Origin: Eubacteriales Family XIII. Incertae Sedis bacterium
GTDB lineage: Bacteria > Bacillota > Clostridia > Peptostreptococcales > Anaerovoracaceae
NCBI GenBank assembly: GCA_031264295.1
Contig: JAISED010000020.1
Span: forward strand, 1 to 47,270
DNA length: 47,270 nt
Reading direction: 5' to 3'
A model generated the notes under the pieces. The model made no database searches, was not told the DNA's origin, and worked only from the letters and a program-made list of their open reading frames with translations. The number at the start of each line of letters is the position of its first letter. The stretch's first letter is position 1. Shown here in pieces: positions 19,401 through 27,630 of the stretch. The position numbers were made by a program, and so were the translations under genes.

Positions 19401-22400
19401 CGGAAATATACGGCAGAATGGAAATAAAATAACATTCGGTGTTCCGCTGCTGAATGTTGACGCGGATATTGAGCTGTTCGGGGATGAGTCGATAGGTTTG
19501 AACATACCCGATGTGCCTATAGAATTCGCCCTGTCCGAAAACGAAAGGCGATTCATGCTCACGATAGGCGTCAGCCGCGATCTGTTGGATAGCGAGACCA
19601 GTTTCGCGCCTTTCAAGAATCTTGTAGACAGCGTGAACAGCGGCTTTGAATCCGCAGATACTATATTCGGTGTGGCAAACGCCTTTGGAAAACCGGGCGA
19701 CATCATAAAAAATACAGCTAACTTCGGCGGTAAGTCATTCGAGGCTAAGGTAGTAGGCTATATCGACGGTATTGTGGATGACGACGGCTACATGTACGTA
19801 GAATCCAGCGGTCTTATAGGTTCGTTCAGCGCGGAATACAATGTGCAGAGGCAGGCCGTGCTGATGGCGGGTCCCGTACCTATCCCCTTTGTGTACGGCG
19901 GCGGGATAGGCGGGAACTTGAGCGGCAATCTCAAGATAACCGACCTCACAAAAGATCTCACGTTGAGCTTCGAGGGGGAACTCGGACTCGGAGTAGAAGG
20001 CAGGGTCAACGCCGGACTTGGGATAGTCAAGATAGCGACGGTGGAGCTGGAATTCTTCGGCGGCGGAGAGATAACATCAAGCTATCCGAGCATGGAAACG
20101 AAATACAAGATCGAAGCAGGGCTGCGCGGTAATGTGCGAACCTTCCTTTGGAACGCAAGTGTCGATATAGCGAAGGTGTCCACGAACGGGATCATACAGT
20201 CGCTTTCAGCGGAGGCTTTCGATGGCGGATACGGCGCATTCGTAAAAGCCGAGCGCGCTTATGCCGCGAGACCCTCGGAGTTCACGGCGAATGACATAAA
20301 CTTCGCGCCTATGGCGGTGTCGCCTGTGGGCAAGGAGTACAAACAGCTGAAGACCAAGGTCTATCCCTATGGCACGCCTATATTGGCGGAGGTGGACGGC
20401 GGACGTCTGCTTGTTTGGATAGACGACGACGCCGCCGCGCGCACGGATGAAAACCGTACCGTGCTGCTGTATTCCTATTATGACGGGAACGCTTGGAGTG
20501 CACCGGCGCTGATAGACGACGACGGTACGGCGGACTTCTATCCCGAGGTCAGCGTTTCGAACGGAACGGCGCACATAATCTGGGTAGATGCTGATAGGGA
20601 ACTCGCCGGGGCTGCGAATATCGCGGACGATTCCGCGGCTATGGATATAAGCTACGCCGTTTTCGAAGCAGGAACGATGAGTGCGGCGGCGGCACTGCCG
20701 GCAGGTTCGGCAGTGCTGGATATGATGCCGGCATACGCGGACGGCGCGCAAGGCGGCGGCTTCGCGGTCTGGGTCAGCAACGACGGCAACGATGTTTTCG
20801 GCAGAAACGGAAATAACGCTATTTACGGCGCCGCCAAGTCAGGAGGCGTTTGGTCGGAGACCGCCGAACGGCTTGCTCAGAGCGGGGATCCGATTACGGA
20901 TATAGCCGTCGCAGATGGCGGCGACCGAACATATATAGCCTACACCACAGTTAGCGGTGAAAACAGTGTCACAGGAACTAAGCTCTACCTGATAAGCCAT
21001 GGAGTGAATACCGATGTAAGGACGCTAAGCGGCGGCGACACGATGGTTGCGTCTCCGAAATTCGCCGGCGATGAACTGTACTGGTATGAGGATGGCCGGA
21101 TAATGTGTCTGGATATATCTTCGAATGAGACATACACAGTCAAAGGCGACGGCTATGAAGTGATTCCGTCTGACTTCGAGGTGTTCTCAAACGCCGCCGG
21201 ACAAAAGGCCATAACGTGGTTGGACGCGGCGGAGGCGGGCGCCAGAGAGGTCTGGGCGTCGTTCTTTGACGCCAATCAGGACAGGTGGAGTCCCGGAGTA
21301 CAGATTACAGACACCGAGCTTTATCTGCGCGGATTCAATGGCTATATGAATGATGCAGGCAATATACAACTGGCGTATACAGGAGCGCCGGTCGTCAGCC
21401 AAGCGACGGCGGACAGCCCGGCACAGTACGGCGACGCCAATCTATACGCGGCGGCTATAGCGCCGGTGAATTCCATCCATATCAGCGAGTCAACATGGAT
21501 AGACAGCAGTAAACTTCCGTCAGAAGGCGAGGTGACTGTGACAACTGTGGTGGAGAATACAGGTGAGAAGACGCTGGAAAGCATAACCGTTGAAGTTGTG
21601 GACGGAGCAGGACGCGTGGTTTACACCGAGGATGTGCAGATTGTGGTTCTGCCTGGCGAATCAACGGATTTGACTGTAAAGATTCCGCTTCCTGAGGATT
21701 ATAGCGGCGGGGATCTTTCGTTCCGGGTGAAGCCCACAGGCGACAACGTGAACACATCCAGAAGCAATCTGGTACAAATCCCGCTCACGCGTCCCGATGT
21801 GGCGGTGTCAGTGCAGAAGGCGAGCGTGTCGGCGGAAGGCGCGGGGGAAATCTATGTGAAGGTAAGCAACCTGAGCGGCGCCCCTGTAAGCGGACTGCCA
21901 TTGACGATTCGTTATGATTCACCGGAGGGCGAGAAGTTATATGAATCGGTGATGGATAATCTGGACGCTTTTGACAGTGTAGTGATGCAGATCAAACCGG
22001 GGCAGATCGACTTTGCCGGAAAGGGCGCGCGCAGCGTTTACGCCGGGGTGGCGCCTTTGACAGGAGAAACGGCAATAAGCAATAACACCTGGCATACGGT
22101 GTTGGCAAAGGCCGCAGCGTCGACAGAACCAGGCGAACCAGGCGAACCAGGTGAACCCGGCGAACCCGGCGAGTCGACACCGCCGGCGATACAGAAGGTC
22201 ATGATAACAGCCGCGGCAGGTGCCGGAGGCAGCGTAAGCGGCGGCGGAGAGTACGAAATCGGCGCGCAGGCGACGCTGACGGCGACGCCGAACAGCGCTT
22301 ACACCTTCGACGGCTGGTATGAGGGAGGACAGAAGATCGCAGGAGCGAATGCGGTATACAGCTTCACAGTTGCCGCCGCCAGGACATTGCAAGCGAACTT

Positions 22401-23430
22401 CACAAGTGTAAGTGAACCGGGCGAACCAGGTGAACCAGGTGAACCGACGCCGCCGGCGATACAGAAGGTCATGATAACAGCCGCAGCAGGTGCCGGAGGC
22501 AGCGTAAGCGGCGGCGGAGAGTATGAAATCGGCGCGCAGGCGACGCTGACGGCGACGCCGAACAGCGGTTACACCTTCGACGGCTGGTATGAGGGAGGCC
22601 AGAAGATCGCAGGAGCGAATGCGGTATACAGCTTCACAGTCGCCGCCGCCAGGACATTACAAGCGAACTTCGTAGTCAGCGGCGGAACCGACACGCCGAC
22701 AACGCCTCCGACAAATCCGGGCAACGCTTCCGGCAAAGGACAGACCAATGGATCGGGGAGCACGTCCGGACAAACGACAAACGGCGGCGAAAGCCCAAGC
22801 TCGGGGTTGAACGGCGATGAAAACGCGCTCATAACAGGAGACGGCGTTCCACTCGGCTCTAGCGGACTCTCTGATATAAGCGGTCATTGGGCGCAGCAGG
22901 CGATCGCGGTTCTCATGCAGATGGGCGTAGTGACAGGATATCCGGACGGCTCATTCGGACCGGAGAACATGGTTACACGGGCGGAATTCCTGACGATGTT
23001 GATCCGGGCGTTGAAAGTAGACGTGGGAACAACAGTGTATCAGAACGTATTCACAGATGTGGCCGCAGGGGATTGGCACGCTAAGACTATTCAAAGAGCC
23101 TACGAGCTTGGTGTGGCACAGGGCATAGGCGAGGGCTATTTCATGCCGAACGCGCCTGTTACACGGCAGGAGGCGGTCACTATGGCCATAAGACTTGTGG
23201 CTTTACAGGATGTGCTTGAGGATTCAATGCGCTTGAACAAGGATCTCAGCTCATTTGCAGACAGAGCAGACATATCCTCATGGGCTGTAGGGGCGATGGA
23301 AGCGGCCGTAGACTTCGGATTGATCAACGGCGTCAGCGAAACAAGGCTCGCCCCCCTTGCGAACAGCACCAGAGCCGAGTCCGCGCAGATGATATACAAT
23401 ATACTGGCGCGCGCCAGGCTTACGAATTAA
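13438..23430 (+). CDS. Giant (3330-residue) secreted multidomain surface protein with SLH anchor
   Basis: A signal peptide covers about residues 1-31. Visible modules: repeated Ig/OmpL47-like beta domains with the recurring YDSAGN motif (about 770-1070 and 1180-1370), a fibronectin-III domain (about 1075-1175), a PKD domain (about 1378-1460, SWDFGDG and HTYAEAGKYTVTLTVSD), a Gly/Trp-rich tract (about 1609-1638), a beta-propeller-like region rich in WIDDD/WVDAD/WVSNDG (about 2305-2678) and a CARDB-like domain (about 2681-2768). The C-terminal part has GEP collagen-like repeats, two near-identical divergent InlB repeats, a linker containing GKGQ and three SLH domains (about 3145-3330, VTRAE/VTRQE/STRAE). 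SLH domains bind pyruvylated wall polymers. No catalytic residues are recognised, so it may be an adhesin, S-layer component or glycan-binding scaffold. It is the same strand and anchoring plan as the GH30-GH43 enzyme. Confidence 0.88.
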   Translation: MKRLKKFSAIVLSFCLILTSVVLPPGAVFAAGGDGIGDDFQDRIEVLVAADAAANNLNLTGAGELLRQALEKKGVNGSLLSVNTTNVSYIDESFDWIRVDHTHVESMSAISDDSLNRVQYYNDRYVTKLDETHIVYEGKSIRFLGYGVPAYKDFLFMPNSAPNNKVFSFTLDESLIDTHTIEGFGFLFNADYRLVDGKRTLSGYMMVMDTSQARLYQLDSINVDAMADAGDNNKTFLTAANNGDADWGGRVTLLTSAAKPSGKLHHLRLVASPDSASFYAFTDNTYSVLRQQIIAPTALPAAPTSYGFGPIAAYTSHSCSVQTNIVMSDLKMSTDDSNSLTEVIRSAKWTYPDSIRVIANVDNDGVTDLNATLDLSTILYYLNHNDVHYAGWGVNNEIKGSSAFATVKEQAEALVTQNNDKGLFIDRSVPGEASLETLEQGIEKLADYIYGVIQERGAEKPAAPKLSAGIAGETATVTVTDTVTSAGNPISDYSWSLMDVDSGQWIPQTADGNTFSFALGDNKHYFTRVQVKDSVTGLVSEQAVIYITSAHVPPLAEFNTSDNEIWPEEQLIPDANTSTVIIARDQSYNPSYRAISEWEWEVYRGSEKRDELSRIYTAPVDSVSFDFASQPPGKYSIRLRVKGEDELWSSAYTQDISIYGKSESISLEKTTQISDAGYTLYTPPLNVAAILREQAGNLSDFRTLRRAPDGTVDIGFWNAINGGAAQVDFNLDGGEYELFVQVLGADNRVSTQSLGQYSSMLDESDTSAPVVTGLDPGAGSIISDSLRLIASAKDDKKLYRIVTEYKGGDGEWTETGNYLSEKAEDNASVYIDISGVSDFVDVRTYALDRNLNKSEYFEARYQIDREKPVISDFSASASGRNTINWSVEATDNYFVDSIVVEYSVNGRSFEKLFEKDFAAPARKIKEDGSFDAVSLPDGEYKLRAMVVDRAGNRSMVSVEQTFELDGARPGISLISPANKSYITGAVTFKVYSNDNMGLSKIELQYSLDQETWKTADAEKPASGKSGETDFDFNTSVLDDNGKPFGGTIYIRAIAYDSAGNVSDGTPVYSYTVDSTMPDAPGGFVISESAAHIYLEWDPPAETEDDFAGFRLYRAEMGEDGAPGTFSKIFETSNYIGYFDKTVEQDIRYYYYLTAIDMAGNESRGTNVLSAVPTADVQAPSVYSYYPNANARIRPNAAITASLVDNVRLASAELLYRTDAGQGWNNLETAALSKGSEIASFSNWASALTDGEYEFGLRLTDAKGNVSDVTVFRYTVDSVAPADRTLTGVNGSLRAGASWGEDPSETDIAGYKVYVATAADGSYTYAGNAMKGTLSFMTGNVDPGTYWIKVVTYDSAGNESAGVVTEAEAILYDDEPPVPVITAQENTVVGYATDLSAAASSDNDRIVAGSWDFGDGTAVGDGISVKHTYAEAGKYTVTLTVSDRKGNSASITKDIIVHGKDGDWAVINVTVQGRDSAGAPAAAANATVMIANGDEEMTPVLTDGEGKVSLVVPRSGNTSITGYKKDFELTTTTINTQSGAQSEFDSVIVMNRSDYLVGKLTVERMTLDEIIQAGIDVNDPANQFVWEFTIVLEFEGVKYTRPYYVNQDGYIGGGGGWGYGGGGGWGWGYGGGSGGGGWPVFIPSQDPSIPPAVAYMLIYGDVHWLKEFFMVQLDLINYAPGELYLEDMQAVLNLPEDGLSLAPTPVPQSELIDIGVIAGDGGAAGANWIIRGDKQGEYPLSATVSGKWADGVPITKTFEAQEPVKVWAGSALHMYVTADDKAFPGTPYNVDFELVNESDITLYNVEFNIEGGTLLPSYTYDNVENAPGALVGGSTAFVTELAPGQSLKASFTMGFGGSFVDDELIYYLQRAFAFTRGGSNTTVPVSFSFRPVIPPPEVIAETGSILVYTYDKDNNIIPVGGALLTSEDGTAWQADSGGLIRPNLPKGYNKLMTITKSGYEPFSLKYAFMKEQGLIYLAPIGGDPSQPEGGNIRQNGNKITFGVPLLNVDADIELFGDESIGLNIPDVPIEFALSENERRFMLTIGVSRDLLDSETSFAPFKNLVDSVNSGFESADTIFGVANAFGKPGDIIKNTANFGGKSFEAKVVGYIDGIVDDDGYMYVESSGLIGSFSAEYNVQRQAVLMAGPVPIPFVYGGGIGGNLSGNLKITDLTKDLTLSFEGELGLGVEGRVNAGLGIVKIATVELEFFGGGEITSSYPSMETKYKIEAGLRGNVRTFLWNASVDIAKVSTNGIIQSLSAEAFDGGYGAFVKAERAYAARPSEFTANDINFAPMAVSPVGKEYKQLKTKVYPYGTPILAEVDGGRLLVWIDDDAAARTDENRTVLLYSYYDGNAWSAPALIDDDGTADFYPEVSVSNGTAHIIWVDADRELAGAANIADDSAAMDISYAVFEAGTMSAAAALPAGSAVLDMMPAYADGAQGGGFAVWVSNDGNDVFGRNGNNAIYGAAKSGGVWSETAERLAQSGDPITDIAVADGGDRTYIAYTTVSGENSVTGTKLYLISHGVNTDVRTLSGGDTMVASPKFAGDELYWYEDGRIMCLDISSNETYTVKGDGYEVIPSDFEVFSNAAGQKAITWLDAAEAGAREVWASFFDANQDRWSPGVQITDTELYLRGFNGYMNDAGNIQLAYTGAPVVSQATADSPAQYGDANLYAAAIAPVNSIHISESTWIDSSKLPSEGEVTVTTVVENTGEKTLESITVEVVDGAGRVVYTEDVQIVVLPGESTDLTVKIPLPEDYSGGDLSFRVKPTGDNVNTSRSNLVQIPLTRPDVAVSVQKASVSAEGAGEIYVKVSNLSGAPVSGLPLTIRYDSPEGEKLYESVMDNLDAFDSVVMQIKPGQIDFAGKGARSVYAGVAPLTGETAISNNTWHTVLAKAAASTEPGEPGEPGEPGEPGESTPPAIQKVMITAAAGAGGSVSGGGEYEIGAQATLTATPNSAYTFDGWYEGGQKIAGANAVYSFTVAAARTLQANFTSVSEPGEPGEPGEPTPPAIQKVMITAAAGAGGSVSGGGEYEIGAQATLTATPNSGYTFDGWYEGGQKIAGANAVYSFTVAAARTLQANFVVSGGTDTPTTPPTNPGNASGKGQTNGSGSTSGQTTNGGESPSSGLNGDENALITGDGVPLGSSGLSDISGHWAQQAIAVLMQMGVVTGYPDGSFGPENMVTRAEFLTMLIRALKVDVGTTVYQNVFTDVAAGDWHAKTIQRAYELGVAQGIGEGYFMPNAPVTRQEAVTMAIRLVALQDVLEDSMRLNKDLSSFADRADISSWAVGAMEAAVDFGLINGVSETRLAPLANSTRAESAQMIYNILARARLTN
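18258..18352 (+). repeat. Gly/Trp/Tyr-rich coding tract
   Basis: Within the giant surface protein the frame encodes runs of Gly broken by Trp and Tyr (GGGGGWGYGG, then GGWGWGYGGG), built from GGCGGCGGA and GGCTGGGGC codons. The frame stays open on both sides and the pattern persists, so a sequencing frameshift is unlikely. It probably makes a flexible, aromatic, sticky segment between domains. Confidence 0.8.
22128..22672 (+). repeat. GEP collagen-like repeats and a 222-bp direct duplication
   Basis: Codons for Glu-Pro-Gly repeat at 22129-22170 and again at 22414-22443. Each block is followed by the same 222-bp InlB-like unit (22181-22402 and 22451-22672, offset 270 bp), differing at only a handful of mostly synonymous bases. 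This is a recent in-frame tandem duplication of about 270 bp. Confidence 0.85.
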
Positions 23431-23523
23431 GGAACTGTCGTTAAATAGATATAAAAACGCAAAAACGCGGCGCGGCCATCAGGCTTGCGCCGTGTTTTTA
23501 TACTGATACTGAACGCAGTATCA
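23430..23523. repeat. Possible decayed half-copy of the E1/E2 palindrome family
   Basis: AGGAACTGT starts at 23430, overlapping the stop codon of the giant gene, and a central-type hairpin (stem TGATACTG, loop AACG, 23504-23523) follows. Its ATACT ends 81 nt from the start, against 78 nt in the element at 42652. No right arm or right terminal repeat follows. This may be coincidence. Confidence 0.35.
23461..23499. terminator. Bidirectional intrinsic terminator between convergent genes
   Basis: A 13-bp stem (AAAAACGCGGCGC against GCGCCGTGTTTTT, one G-T pair) has an A-run on one side and a T-run on the other. It can therefore stop both the giant surface protein transcript and the minus-strand nuclease transcript. 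Confidence 0.85.
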
Positions 23524-23551
23524 TATCATGTACAACACCTAATTTTGGGCA

Positions 23552-24589
23552 CTACTGAACTATAAATCTGGACATAATGGATTTTGCTGCCAGTTTTACC
23601 AAGTGATTGACGGTTTTATGGTTTATTGTACGGCCGTTCTTCAGTACAAGGAAACCGCTGGCGCATGCGGGATCATGGGAGAGAATTTCAAAATCCGCGT
23701 TCATGGCGGCAAGATCCACGAAGATGAGATCCTTTTCATGCAGACATGGTATGCTGATAGAGAAGGCGCCGGCGTCATTGTCGAAAGAAGCGCGAAAGCC
23801 TTCGTCGAATACGATAAAATCGAAGGGCAGTGACTTGTATCTTCCCGAAAATTCCAGGGAGTCGGCACTCAAGCGGATATCATCGGCAAGGACTGAGTAC
23901 TCGGCGGCTATTATCGGGAAGCCGATGTTGAACATGATCTCATGAATGTCGAGTCTGTCGAATATGCTGATAACGCGTGAGAGCTGAAGGAGGTCGTCGC
24001 AGTTGTGCAATAGTATAAAATTCAACAATTCAGGCGATTTCGAAGCGACGTATTCATAGTAAAGAGTCACGCTGTCCGCGCCTGAGATCGTATCCTTACG
24101 GCTATTCCAAAATCCAAGATAGTTTTCGACGGTTTTCTGCTTGAGATTAGGCAGCATGGAACGTAAGTCCGAAAATGCGCGGATCACCCTATACATGTCT
24201 ATGCTGATACATTCGGAGAAAGCCGCTTGCCGGTGGTGAGCCGCCAAGCGGGTGTTTACAAAAGGAATGTCGAAGCGATCGCCGTTATAGTTGAAAAGTA
24301 CATCGATCCCATCCAGAATATCGGTATAAAGATCGAGCAACTCGGTTTCTTCGTGCGCTCCCTCGGAGAAGAATTGTCGTACTCGAACGCCGTCCGCTTC
24401 GGGAGTCAGGACGCCGCCGAGTACGATCTTACTTCTGGAGGGAGCCAAACCGGTCGTTTCAATGTCAAATACCCCGATTCGGGCGTCGCCGAAGTAAAAG
24501 TTAAATGCCTCGGATGAATAAAAATCCTCTTCGAAATGAGTATCAACAAAGTGCATAAGTCTATCTGCATGATGCTCGGCAACATGCAA
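23552..24589 (-). CDS. YprB-like RNase H-fold exonuclease
   Basis: Up to 345 residues. The DnaQ/RNase H-like core has DIETTG (D42, E44), FNYNGDRFDIPFV (D107) and LLHNCDDLLQL (H195, D199), the layout of the COG3359/YprB predicted 3'-5' exonuclease family. A C-terminal domain of about 120 residues follows. The start is uncertain: the TTG at 24589 abuts AAAGGAG with no spacing, while the ATG at 24556 lacks a clear SD. It lies 14 nt downstream of the chemoreceptor gene on the same strand, so the two are probably co-transcribed, although no functional link is obvious. Its natural substrate is unknown. Confidence 0.8.
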   Translation of the reverse strand: MHVAEHHADRLMHFVDTHFEEDFYSSEAFNFYFGDARIGVFDIETTGLAPSRSKIVLGGVLTPEADGVRVRQFFSEGAHEETELLDLYTDILDGIDVLFNYNGDRFDIPFVNTRLAAHHRQAAFSECISIDMYRVIRAFSDLRSMLPNLKQKTVENYLGFWNSRKDTISGADSVTLYYEYVASKSPELLNFILLHNCDDLLQLSRVISIFDRLDIHEIMFNIGFPIIAAEYSVLADDIRLSADSLEFSGRYKSLPFDFIVFDEGFRASFDNDAGAFSISIPCLHEKDLIFVDLAAMNADFEILSHDPACASGFLVLKNGRTINHKTVNHLVKLAAKSIMSRFIVQ

Positions 24590-24603
24590 CTCCTTTATGT
24601 TTT

Positions 24604-27249
24604 TTAGGGATTATTGCGTAAATGAACGGCAACCTTTGTATCCTCGCGTTTGATATGGTTGACGAGCCATCCGCCGATGTGCGAGTTAACCTTCCCCACA
24701 AGCGATATTGTCGCTCCCTCGGTCTTCAATTGAAGGCTGAGGTCGGCGACGACGCGTTTGAACCCGTCATGTAATTTCTTGTGATTGATATAGTCAGGAT
24801 AATCATATTGCAGCTGAAGCGCCTCTTCATCGCCAAAATGTTTGGCGGTATAACCCTCAAGGAAATCCATGGTCTCTTCAAGTCTTGCGCGGCCATGCCC
24901 GCTTGAGCAGGCGTCCACAAGAGCCGCTATAGCCTTGATCAACTGCTTGTGCTGGGAGTCTATCATCTCATGACCGGTTTCCAGATCCGGAGTCCAAGCA
25001 TATTTTTCAGCATCGCCGCCCGGCGTCATTTTGTGGGCGGAATTCGTCTCGCCGCCGAACTTCGCTTTGTGGGCGAACGCCGACCCGTTGCCGTACGCCG
25101 CTTTGTGGGAAGACGCCGCCCCGCCGCCCGAAAGTGAAGGCGGAATTACCCCGGCAGAGCCGGAATGTGAATCATGTATCTTGAATCTGCTGATCAGATC
25201 GCTCAGCACCGCTGATTGCCCGCTGAGTTCTTCGGAAGCGGCGGCGCTCTCTTCGGCGGTGGCGCTGTTGATCTGTACGACTTGGGTTATTTGTGTAACA
25301 TTAGCATCTATTTGTGTGATAGAGGCGGACTGCATGCGCGTGCCGGCCGCTATTTCATCGATTATCTTGCTTGAACTGATAACCCCCTCCACGATTTCTC
25401 GCAGGGACTCGTTGGTGGTAGCCGCGATTTTGACGCCCAGCTCGGCCTTGGCGACTGAATTTTCGATAAGGACGCTGGTGTTTTTGGCCGCCTCCGCACT
25501 TTTCGCAGCCAGATTGCGTACTTCTTCGGCGACGACAGCAAAGCCCTTGCCGTACTGACCGGCGCGCGCCGCTTCAACAGCCGCGTTGAGCGCGAGAATA
25601 TTAGTTTGAAATGCGATATCGTCAATGATTTTGATGACGCTGCTTATGCTCTTTGACGCCTCACTGATTTCGCGCACGGCGCCCATCATGGAATTCATCT
25701 GAACTCCCCCTTGCTCGGCTTTAAATTTTATATTGTTTGCAAGTTCAGATAGATTATTGGCGGAAACCTCGGCGCGTGTAATAGAACCGGAAACCTCGGC
25801 AATGGAAGACGAGAGGTGGGAGATGGAGTCGGCCTGCGCGCCGGCGCCTTGGGCGAGAGTCTGCGCGCCGTTGGCGATCTGCCCCGAACCGGAAGCTACC
25901 TGACTTGCAGAAAGATTGATCTCCTGGAAAATCTCATTGAGATTATCCAGCATGGTATGCAAGGAAACCCCTAGAGTGTCGTCATTCCCCAGGGTATTCA
26001 CCTCAGTCGTAAGGTCACGGGCGGCGACAGCCTGAAGAGCGTGCCCGCAATAAACAAGGTGTTCCAGCGTACGTATAAACGCCGCTAGGGATTGCCCTAT
26101 TTCATTCTTCAGCTCGGCGGTTTTCCGTATCTTTTGCCATTCATCATCTGTGAATGTAAGATTGCCGGTTTCGCCTACTTGTTTAAGAAAGCCCATCATC
26201 AGATTAAGCGGGCGCACTGTCCGTCCGACAGTTACGCTCACCACAAGTGTGATAGCTGCGCCGGCCAGAGCGAAGATTCCGAACATAAGAATGAGCAAAG
26301 AGGTGTATGCCGCGTTCGCTTCACTCTCGGGAGCGACGATGGACACATAATACCCGCTTTCGGCCATATTAAGATCGACAGGTACGGTAGCCGCAATACT
26401 TTCCTTGCCGTTGATGATCGAATCCACATAAGAATAGTGTACACTTTCATTGTCGGTGGGCCGTTCATAATAAATGCCTGCCGCTTCGGCGTCATTCCCC
26501 ACATCGTTCAGGGAAGGGCTGTACAGCACCTTGCCGCCTTCGCTGGTTACTACGATATAACCTGTTTCGAGAATCTGCTCACTCGATAGTATCGAATGTA
26601 TGCTGTCTAGGTACATATCACTGAGGATGACGCCTATGAAGTTGCCGCTTGATGATGTAATAGGATAGGAAGCAGTTATCATGAAGCGGGTGGATCCGCC
26701 TACGCTGAAGAGGTAGGGTTCGGTAAGAACCGCGCCCCCCCGCTGTTTAGGAAGGGTGTAGTAGTCCTCATTGAACTCCTGTTCATTATCGTCCACATTT
26801 GGTTGATACAGATCATGACCGCCGTCCCTATAAAAGTAGAAGGAAACCCTTCCGTGTTCCTTTGTACCATATTCCGTTCCGATATACTCGCTGTCACGGC
26901 CGTCAAACGCGTTCGCCTCGAACATGAAGCCCAGCCCCTCCGAAGTGGGATAGTCGCTGAAGGCTTTCAAAAGATACTTTTGCATGGTGGCTCTGTCGGC
27001 TTCCCCTGAGGCCACGGCGGCTTCGGCGACATTGGCCAGGCCCGATAAAAACGAAACCGGATTATCGAACTGGCTTTGGATCATATTGGCATATTTTTCG
27101 GCCTCTGTTTGGAATTTGTCTTTCGTGATATCATCGAAAGTAGCTCGCAAATACAAGAATAAAGTCAATAAAATGACAAGCATGCCGAGTAGAAAACAAA
27201 TTAGAGTGATACTCGTAATTTTAGTTTTAACACTTTGCATTCTGTTCAT
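24604..27249 (-). CDS. Membrane methyl-accepting chemotaxis protein with C-terminal bacteriohemerythrin domain
   Basis: 881 residues. ATG 27249 has the SD GGGGAGGGG 6 nt upstream. TM1 is about residues 11-34. An extracellular dCache-type sensor domain covers about 35-315, TM2 317-339, and a HAMP region follows. The signalling coiled coil has the tip [25 protein letters not shown] Gly/Ser/His linker with AHK repeats (about 690-748) leads to a hemerythrin domain (749-881). All seven di-iron ligands of bacteriohemerythrins are present with normal spacing: H767, H804, E808, H823, H827, H865 and D870. It should sense an external ligand and, through cytoplasmic O2 binding, oxygen, as known for DcrH of Desulfovibrio. 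No che genes are in the window. Confidence 0.93.
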   Translation of the reverse strand: MNRMQSVKTKITSITLICFLLGMLVILLTLFLYLRATFDDITKDKFQTEAEKYANMIQSQFDNPVSFLSGLANVAEAAVASGEADRATMQKYLLKAFSDYPTSEGLGFMFEANAFDGRDSEYIGTEYGTKEHGRVSFYFYRDGGHDLYQPNVDDNEQEFNEDYYTLPKQRGGAVLTEPYLFSVGGSTRFMITASYPITSSSGNFIGVILSDMYLDSIHSILSSEQILETGYIVVTSEGGKVLYSPSLNDVGNDAEAAGIYYERPTDNESVHYSYVDSIINGKESIAATVPVDLNMAESGYYVSIVAPESEANAAYTSLLILMFGIFALAGAAITLVVSVTVGRTVRPLNLMMGFLKQVGETGNLTFTDDEWQKIRKTAELKNEIGQSLAAFIRTLEHLVYCGHALQAVAARDLTTEVNTLGNDDTLGVSLHTMLDNLNEIFQEINLSASQVASGSGQIANGAQTLAQGAGAQADSISHLSSSIAEVSGSITRAEVSANNLSELANNIKFKAEQGGVQMNSMMGAVREISEASKSISSVIKIIDDIAFQTNILALNAAVEAARAGQYGKGFAVVAEEVRNLAAKSAEAAKNTSVLIENSVAKAELGVKIAATTNESLREIVEGVISSSKIIDEIAAGTRMQSASITQIDANVTQITQVVQINSATAEESAAASEELSGQSAVLSDLISRFKIHDSHSGSAGVIPPSLSGGGAASSHKAAYGNGSAFAHKAKFGGETNSAHKMTPGGDAEKYAWTPDLETGHEMIDSQHKQLIKAIAALVDACSSGHGRARLEETMDFLEGYTAKHFGDEEALQLQYDYPDYINHKKLHDGFKRVVADLSLQLKTEGATISLVGKVNSHIGGWLVNHIKREDTKVAVHLRNNP

Positions 27250-27508
27250 AAAATACCCCTCCCCGAGGAATTACCCCCTTATACCCTTTGAAATACGACG
27301 ACATCGGCTACAAGTGACCGATGAATCGTCACAATTATGGAAGTTCGAACATGTAGCGCCCCTAAATTCAAAATCCATTATTCATCCGCTTATATAAAAT
27401 TATAACATAAAATGTGAAAAAAAAACAGGGAGTTTTCAATTTTTAAGACATTTATGGACAAATCTTGAGGGATTTGTCGGGAAGGGGTTTGTAATTTGTC
27501 GATTTGCG
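27250..27508. other. Divergent intergenic region between chemoreceptor and sigma-54 activator
   Basis: The gap 27250-27630 holds the chemoreceptor leader on the minus strand, with a small CATCGG/CCGATG hairpin near 27300-27330, and a minus-strand TATAAT at about 27396-27401 with no good -35. The CodY-box-like site (27509) and a weak plus-strand TTTACA (27538-27543) lie near the activator. I see no known riboswitch. Confidence 0.35.
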
Positions 27509-27523
27509 AATTTTCCGAAAAAT
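27509..27523. promoter_or_regulatory. CodY-box-like site upstream of the sigma-54 activator gene
   Basis: AATTTTCCGAAAAAT matches the CodY consensus AATTTTCWGAAAATT at 13 of 15 positions. It ends 14 bp before a TTTACA that may be the activator's -35 box and about 110 bp before the start codon. A CodY gene is present at 42868. Binding is an inference. Confidence 0.5.
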
Positions 27524-27630
27524 ATGAGTGAAAATTGTTTACAAATCCCCCCTTATATGAAATGATATATATAAAGCAAGTTCCCATAAGATTATTTTTT
27601 GAATAAAATTGTGAGTACCAGCAGAGGTGG

